Shown here one piece after another: positions 58,201 through 64,000 of a stretch of 64,000 bases of DNA. The stretch's first letter is position 1. Each line of letters begins with the position of its first letter. The translations under genes were made by a program, and so were the position numbers. The DNA comes from Neurospora tetrasperma FGSC 2508. Lineage: Eukaryota > Ascomycota > Sordariomycetes > Sordariales > Sordariaceae. A model generated the notes under the pieces. The model worked only from the letters and a program-made list of their open reading frames with translations, ran no database searches and had not been told where the DNA came from. Location: contig NW_009799179.1 of assembly GCF_000213175.1 (NCBI RefSeq), positions 8,620,281 through 8,684,280 of the forward strand, in the 5' to 3' direction.

Positions 58201-61200
58201 TTTGGGTTGCGTTTGCTTCAAGAAAATATCATGATGTACGGGCCGAGGGTTGACGGAGGGGTTGACGGAGGGGCCGGATCGGGGGGACGTTAAACCATGG
58301 CATGTTCAATGTTCCCCATGAGGGGCATATCCGATGGAGAGAAGGGTTGAAACTTGAAAGGGGATCCTGGACGAGCATCACGAGTCTCTTGCTTGTCAGA
58401 GATTCATCGCCAAGTGGCAGCTACTAGTGTACGTAGTTAGGTCTGTAGAGTTAAGTACCGCATCTTGGCGTACATCCCTTCGACGGTAAAACGTAGGTAT
58501 TAGTATTTCTTGCCAAGACACAGCTGAGCCAATTAATCAACTGTTTCAGGTAAGATAGGTAGGAGCCTGCTATCAGTCCAATAGCCCTTGTGTCCCGTCG
58601 TGCCCGTAACCTCTAGAAGTGGAAGCAATATCAATCTAGTACACGGGCATTCTACCATAAAAAGGATACTGTACCTGTCCAAGTGCGCACGGGGCACCAG
58701 GGCCAGGTATGGTGGGTTCCACGTTAGTTTTCGGTGGGGACCTACTTACGGGGCCCGGGTCGGCCGATCGGGTGTTCGTCTCAAAAGGCTACAGCTCTCA
58801 CCTAGCGAGGTAGGAGCATCCAAAGTCTGATCACATTCAGATGATTCTCGATGCTACAGGCGACGGACACTTCCACTACCTCTATGGATACAATGAACTG
58901 AATCGTCAAGACATGCCGAACCGTGGTCGCCACCCTGGATCTGCCGTCTTTGTGCAATTCTCGGAGCCTCACTCCCATCTGCTTCTCCTCAAAGCCAGAT
59001 CGACGATGAGCATTTCTGAATAGGAGTACGATTACGCAAACGGCTGGACGGCAGTGGAAGAGAGGTGTGGGAGCCGTTAAAACTTGAAATCCTGTGCCGC
59101 CAGAGTGGCCGAGATGCAATTCAATTCGACAAGTGACGGCTCATTAAAAACGCCACATCCCGTTTGGCACGGCGCGAGCGCGCAAAGGATGCGGAAGCTC
59201 ATCATGATCATCGTCTCGACCATCCCTCAAAGCCAAGGCCTCTCAAAGACGGCCTTGGTGCTGTATAGGGTATAGCTCCCTTATGTCCCCTTCACTCCTA
59301 CGCTCCCAGGTGTAAGCGCGGGCGGGTGAGAGCAAAGTTGGTGTGTTCGATGAAGGTCGGATATGAAGACCGGTGAAGGTATCGTCACTCTCATATAGAT
59401 CTGGGCATATTCTCAACCTTTCCTCCGCTGACCAACACGTTGGCGCTATAGTCTCTTTTGCTATAAGTCGTAGCCATTTCCCCGCCCACCTTGAACACAA
59501 AGCAGACTCTCCGCATGACCATACGCACAAATTCCTGTCTTCTCGACTCGTGTGCATCGTTACAGGGCCATGTTCCCTCTCGGCGTTTCTTGCATCATGT
59601 GCGATTGGGTCTTTTGGCGCGTGCCTTGCCTGGACTGTCACCAAGAAGTCACTTCCCAATTTCCCGCTCCTCAGTTCCTACCCAGCTACGACTATGTCCT
59701 TCCGAGCTCCTACTGAGAATCAAGAATGAAAGCCGGGCCTGAACTATGGCAAGCAACACTGCAGAATGTGCTATTCTTCCTGGAGGACATAACTTGGCAG
59801 CCATCCCGCCTCTCCCTCCATCCCCTTCCCTCCTTCAAGATCCAAGGCACTTAATCAATGTGCAGGTTCCAAATAGACATGATGGGGGAACGCAGGGTTG
59901 CTTCCCGGTACAATGCCTCAAGCCGGTGGGAGATAATGCATCCGATCCCCCCTTTTGAGCCAGAGCGATTCCCCCCCCCTTCTCTCTCTCTCTCTCTCTC
60001 TCTCTATCATTCATGGTTCAAGCTTGCAACTCTACAGGTAGGTACACTTGTCACCGGCTTGCTAGCAGGGCCGTACGTCAATCTATATTCCACAAAACTA
60101 CCTAGTACTTCGTGCCTCCCAAGAACTCCACGGGGTAGCCGTGTAACCCTCACTCCTCATTAGCCATGCTGACCAATTCTTTCCGGAATGGAAGCCTGTT
60201 GGTTAAAGTTACTACCATGACCATGCATTGTGGCACGTACAAATTCTAACCTCAGTGCGGGCCCGCCGGTGTCTATCGTCAGCGTTGAAGCGATGGAAGC
60301 GCCATGGTGTTCGGCTTATCCTCACGTATTTGGCAAGGCAGAACCTATACACGCTTCTCACATACAGCAGACTGGCTATGATTTTACTTGTAAAACCAGC
60401 AGCATGATTTACACCCCAAGTTGTAGCGTGTTCCGGGGCCTGCCTGGGGTAATAAGTAACCTACATAAATCTGCATCACGCTTAAGATCCCAGCTGCACG
60501 GAGTACGCTGATCAACTGCATTCAGCGGTCCCTGAGAGAAGCCATCCATGCGTTGCCAATGAATGGCATGGCGAGCGAAGATGACGCCGCCCACCCAGTG
60601 TGCCAGGCCAGGTACCCCAGCATCCCGCTCCTGGGCTGAAACGGACAGACCTTTCTGATTGAATACCGAACGAAGCGACAGCAAAAGATCTGTTTCCCCT
60701 TATCCTTTCCTTGGAAGGAAAGAAAGAAAGAAACAAGACGAATCATCAAAGTCCAATTTTTTAACCTTGCTTTGGTCGGCCATGCAATTGAAATGATGGG
60801 GGAGGGGATTGGTTACTACCTATCTGTGTCTCGGGTCGGGTCGGCATGCCATGTACCGAGAAACTCCTTCCTTATGGTCGTCTGAGTGTGTATGTGTGTA
60901 CTGTGTGCCATGGTCTATCTCTACTCTAATATCTGCCTTTGCGTCTCCTTTGCCGCTGCGTTCCGACTGGCAAAAAAAATGGTGTGATGTGCTTGTGTTG
61001 AGCCATACTAGTTCCGTGCCATTTTATGGGATGGGATGGGCTGAAACTCTGGTCATCAAAATGTGATTGCGCACTATGTCAGCTGCAAGCCTGGATGCTC
61101 CGAGGTTCATCCATGGCATCCCCTTGGAAGGCTTGCTTCGTCAGTGTCTCGATGTACAGCATTTCTGCTGTTATTTACGGTGGATAACTTGGAAGGAAGG

Positions 61201-63591
61201 GGCAGCAGAGACTTTGTTGGCTGACGAGTCGGCTAGAAGAAAGCATGCTGAGTTCCGACCAGACAACAGAAGTTACATCTGATCCCTTTCCTGTCACAAA
61301 TGTATCGAATCTAGAGATCTGGAAGATCCGCTATAAGCCGCACACTAACACACACATGCTCAAGGTTGTGAAGCAGTAAGAAGCTTACAGTCGGTGCAGT
61401 GTGTGGTCTATCTCATGTCAAGTGAAAAGTGAGTGAGACGGGTGAACGGGCGGAGCGGGTGAGCATGGCATCAGCATTCTTTAAACTTTGTTCCGGACAT
61501 ACATTAGTACCTCACTAATACCCTTTCAGAATAACCCCCTCACTACACACACACTCTCTCTCTCTATTCCATGCCTCTACTTAGTAACCGGTCACCAGCC
61601 GTCCACATACCACTTACTACACAACCACTCATCACCTCGTTCCCCCACCCACTCACGGTTCTTCAACTATGTCCTAATTGTCCTAAGCCATTCGTTCCCC
61701 TTAGACCACAAGATACCTACCCTCGGCTTTTTACGACCCACATAGCCGTCTACACGATGTGACGGGCGACTTACATGTACAGATGACGGGTTATTACTAG
61801 AATAGACTACCCTAGCTAGTGTGATCTGGTGTTCCCTGAAAGAAGATGCGTTGAGAATGTCACACCTACGTGAAAAGCCCAGCCTATAACTCCAAGCTTG
61901 ACGACAGAGAGTTCTGAAGTTGAATTGGCGTGATTGATGGTGTTTTTGGCTATCATACTTTGCCGGGAAAGAACAGTCCGTTAGAGGCACTTTCAGCTTC
62001 GAATAGTGTTTGTTAAGAGGGGACAGAAGAGGGAAGAGGGACGACCGAGGAGATGGACTGCTCGCTCTTTCCCATCCCAATCTCACTATTGCTCTTTCTG
62101 TCATACCCTCTGACCGTCCGGGTAGGGAAGGAACTCCAAGAAATGCACCATATGACGCTTCACTGCCTTACGTTTTGCTCACCAGCCTCTATGTACTTAT
62201 TAACCACCACAGATGGAGTCGTGATTGTCTTTCTTTGTATGGAGAAAGAAGGTGCTTGAGTGCCTGATTTTACCTACTCGCCTATTTATCTAGTGAATCC
62301 ATCGTTGACAACTCAGTGGTGAAATTTGAATACCAAGTGGAACGAAGCCATCAACTACCTCTCTCTCTCTCTATATACGCGCACCTTGCTTCCCCCTTCA
62401 CCCTTACCACCACTCCGGACCCTCCCGATTCCAGGTCTAAGCTGACTTAACTCTCTCTCAACACGGCATTTTTTCTCGATATCTATCAGATAACTCCCGT
62501 CAACCCACCCTCGCTTTGAAGAGAAAGAAAACTAAAAGCCACCAAAGCGGGGTCATCGGAGTCCCTCCAACGGAACCGGCCGACGTCACTGCACTCCGCC
62601 TGTCTAATCAGGTGAAATCATCATTGTGCTACACGAACTTGCAGACCGAGGTTCACATTCGATCCCGGCAGGCAGGCACAACGGGACAATGTGTGGAGGC
62701 ACGCGGTTAGAGAAGGAACGTACCTACTTAGCCGTGGGGGATACCAAAATTCAGGAGGGGAGTCAAATGAGTAGTAGTAAAGGTGAGTGAATTACATCAA
62801 CATAGAAGGTACATAGAGGTAGATAGGTCCGTTTTCAACTCGGTTGGACTCTGTTGGCGGTCCATCAGTCTACTGAGATTGAATGAAAGAAAAACAAAAA
62901 GAAAATTAAAAAAAAATCAAGGGGTGGAAGGGACAAAAGAAAAATAGAAAGAAAGAAAGACCACCTCTACATACCTGCCAATGCGCAGAATCAAACGCGT
63001 TATCTTCTGTTGTCGACTAAAGTCCACATGCGCATCCCACTGGCCCCAAAAAAACTTCACCGGCTCATGCGAACTGCGGCCAACCAGACTCTGACTCGGG
63101 CACAGGGGAAGGAAACCAACAGGAGGCACGGCGATATGTAGTGGTTGAGCCCGGTTGAGCTACCTGTGGGAAGAAAAAATCACATGTTATATGCTTATCC
63201 GTTCCGAGTTTGTTCGAATCATGTAGGGTAGGTTTGGATAGGTTCTGAATTCGGCTGGGCAGATTGGGACGTATAGAGTACCTAGGTATGCAAAAGCAAG
63301 GCGGTATCATCCATGGTATCTGGGGGATGGATTGGCTTGTGAATGGTATCACAAACCTGGGCGTAAGGATACGTGTGCAGGCGAGGGTACTTGGTTTCCC
63401 TAGACTTGCGTGTTTCGAGCTTCCTGTCACAGGACAAGTGTTTCACTGTCTCTTCTCATCGTCACAATATCTCTATTTTCTCTCACGGACAGTTCAAGAT
63501 TGAGCACAAATTACCCATCAACATGAAAACAAAGAATAAAAGGAAGAGATCCAGCAATTCATCAGTCATTGTGCAAGCAAAACACTTCCGC
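55284..63591. other. 8.3-kb stretch without a convincing gene
   Basis: The region lies upstream of the Scw1-type gene and downstream of the partial gene at the window edge. Open frames up to about 200 codons exist on both strands (for example 57131-57751 minus) but show no protein-like composition, motif or splice pattern. There are several microsatellites: A18 at about 56051-56069, A15 at 57783-57799, (TC)n around 59980-60005, (GAAA)n at 60716-60732 and (CT)n around 62357-62372, plus an imperfect GGTTGACGGAGG tandem near 58248-58272. No tRNA or 5S gene was seen. The left part may be long leader and promoter of the Scw1-type gene. Confidence 0.5.
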
Positions 63592-64000
63592 TCAAGTCCA
63601 ATCTTCAACACCACCATCAGCAGCCCAATCCATAGTCATTGCAGCCCAGAGATCATTATACCCCATTCCCATGCCTGCTCCCATCCCCATATTGATAGTC
63701 ATACCACCCGTTCCCGACCCCATCCCTGGCATTACCCCCGGCGGCACATTACCACTCCCCTCAACCGAGATCTGTTGTTCACTTGCAATCTCATTCCTTG
63801 TCGTATCAATACTACCACCACTACCACTACTACCAAGACTATTCACACTCGGACTTCCCCCGAGCCCAGTAAATGTAGAGTTAAAAGCAAACGTCTCGTT
63901 CCAATAGGGGTAATAGGGCTCCAAACTGCCGTCCATCATTGGACATCCGGACACGTTTGTTGAGGGGATATGTAGGGTAGGCATGGGTGCTTGTCCCTGT
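63592..64000 (-). CDS. C-terminal part of a protein, possibly a transcription regulator (partial)
   Basis: The minus-strand frame runs open off the right edge (64000) and stops at 63592, so at least 136 residues are visible. The text reads QGQAPMPTLHIPSTN, then a Ser/Gly-rich middle with Met/Gly repeats (MGMGAGMGMGY), and ends YNDLWAAMTMDW with a final acidic DWT. An aromatic, acidic end after a Ser/Gly/Met low-complexity part is common at the C-terminus of fungal Zn2Cys6 transcription factors. That identity is inferred only; no DNA-binding domain is in the window. The codon stream is clean with no stop before the edge, and the N-terminal exons would lie beyond 64000. Confidence 0.5.
   Translation of the reverse strand, partial: QGQAPMPTLHIPSTNVSGCPMMDGSLEPYYPYWNETFAFNSTFTGLGGSPSVNSLGSSGSGGSIDTTRNEIASEQQISVEGSGNVPPGVMPGMGSGTGGMTINMGMGAGMGMGYNDLWAAMTMDWAADGGVEDWT

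Noticed and set aside
59980-60006. CT repeat tract as a possible regulatory element
   Set aside because: Simple microsatellite without a nearby gene start.

Overview
The window is nuclear DNA of a filamentous ascomycete in the Neurospora/Sordaria group. The best evidence is a complete albino-1 type phytoene desaturase gene (38441-40413) whose 595-residue product matches Neurospora AL-1 in length and motifs. Supporting evidence is a dispersed single 5S rRNA gene (12733-12852), a known Neurospora trait, together with short phase-conserving introns (about 50-185 bp, GTRNGT donors), A-rich start contexts and long intergenic spacers rich in homopolymer and CT tracts. I see no transposon, LTR element, CRISPR array or tRNA gene.

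Layout. From 0 to 15.3 kb four genes all read on the minus strand: an SLC35F-type transporter, an acidic protein of unknown function, a 1126-residue Pro/Gly-rich protein with internal repeats, and a three-exon MFS transporter. Between them lie a 70-bp inverted repeat (5190-5511) and, at 12.6-12.9 kb, a 50-A tract followed by a divergent 5S rRNA gene. From 17.4 to 22.2 kb come two unrelated Nudix hydrolases facing each other tail to tail (a YSA1-type ADP-ribose pyrophosphatase and an NUDX14-like enzyme), a small spliced gene for an 83-residue protein, and an omega-like glutathione transferase. From 22.9 to 36.2 kb a four-exon Red1/ZFC3H1-type zinc-finger gene (nuclear RNA surveillance) and the class II myosin heavy chain gene diverge from a 1.8-kb shared upstream region.

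From 38.4 to 43.9 kb al-1 converges on a seven-exon F-BAR/RhoGAP gene of the RGD1 type. From 46 to 51 kb aspartate-semialdehyde dehydrogenase (HOM2 type) and a short-chain dehydrogenase diverge; the HOM2 side carries a perfect TGAGTCA box, the site bound by the CPC1/Gcn4 family. An Scw1/Whi3-type RNA-binding protein gene lies at 53.6-55.3 kb. It is followed by more than 8 kb with no convincing gene, and the window ends inside the last exon of a probable regulator gene.

The genes are mostly independent housekeeping functions: carotenoid synthesis, aspartate-family amino acids, actomyosin and Rho control of hyphal growth and septation, RNA control, and nucleotide clean-up. They do not form a gene cluster. 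The exon joins given here were worked out by hand from splice signals and reading-frame phase, and all of them close in frame. I did not find a clearly new biological system. The best leads are the structurally compensated minor 5S gene, the 70-bp inverted repeat, the unannotatable small gene, the gene-empty 55.3-63.6 kb stretch, and the shared intron position in the nucleotide-binding Gly codon of al-1 and HOM2.
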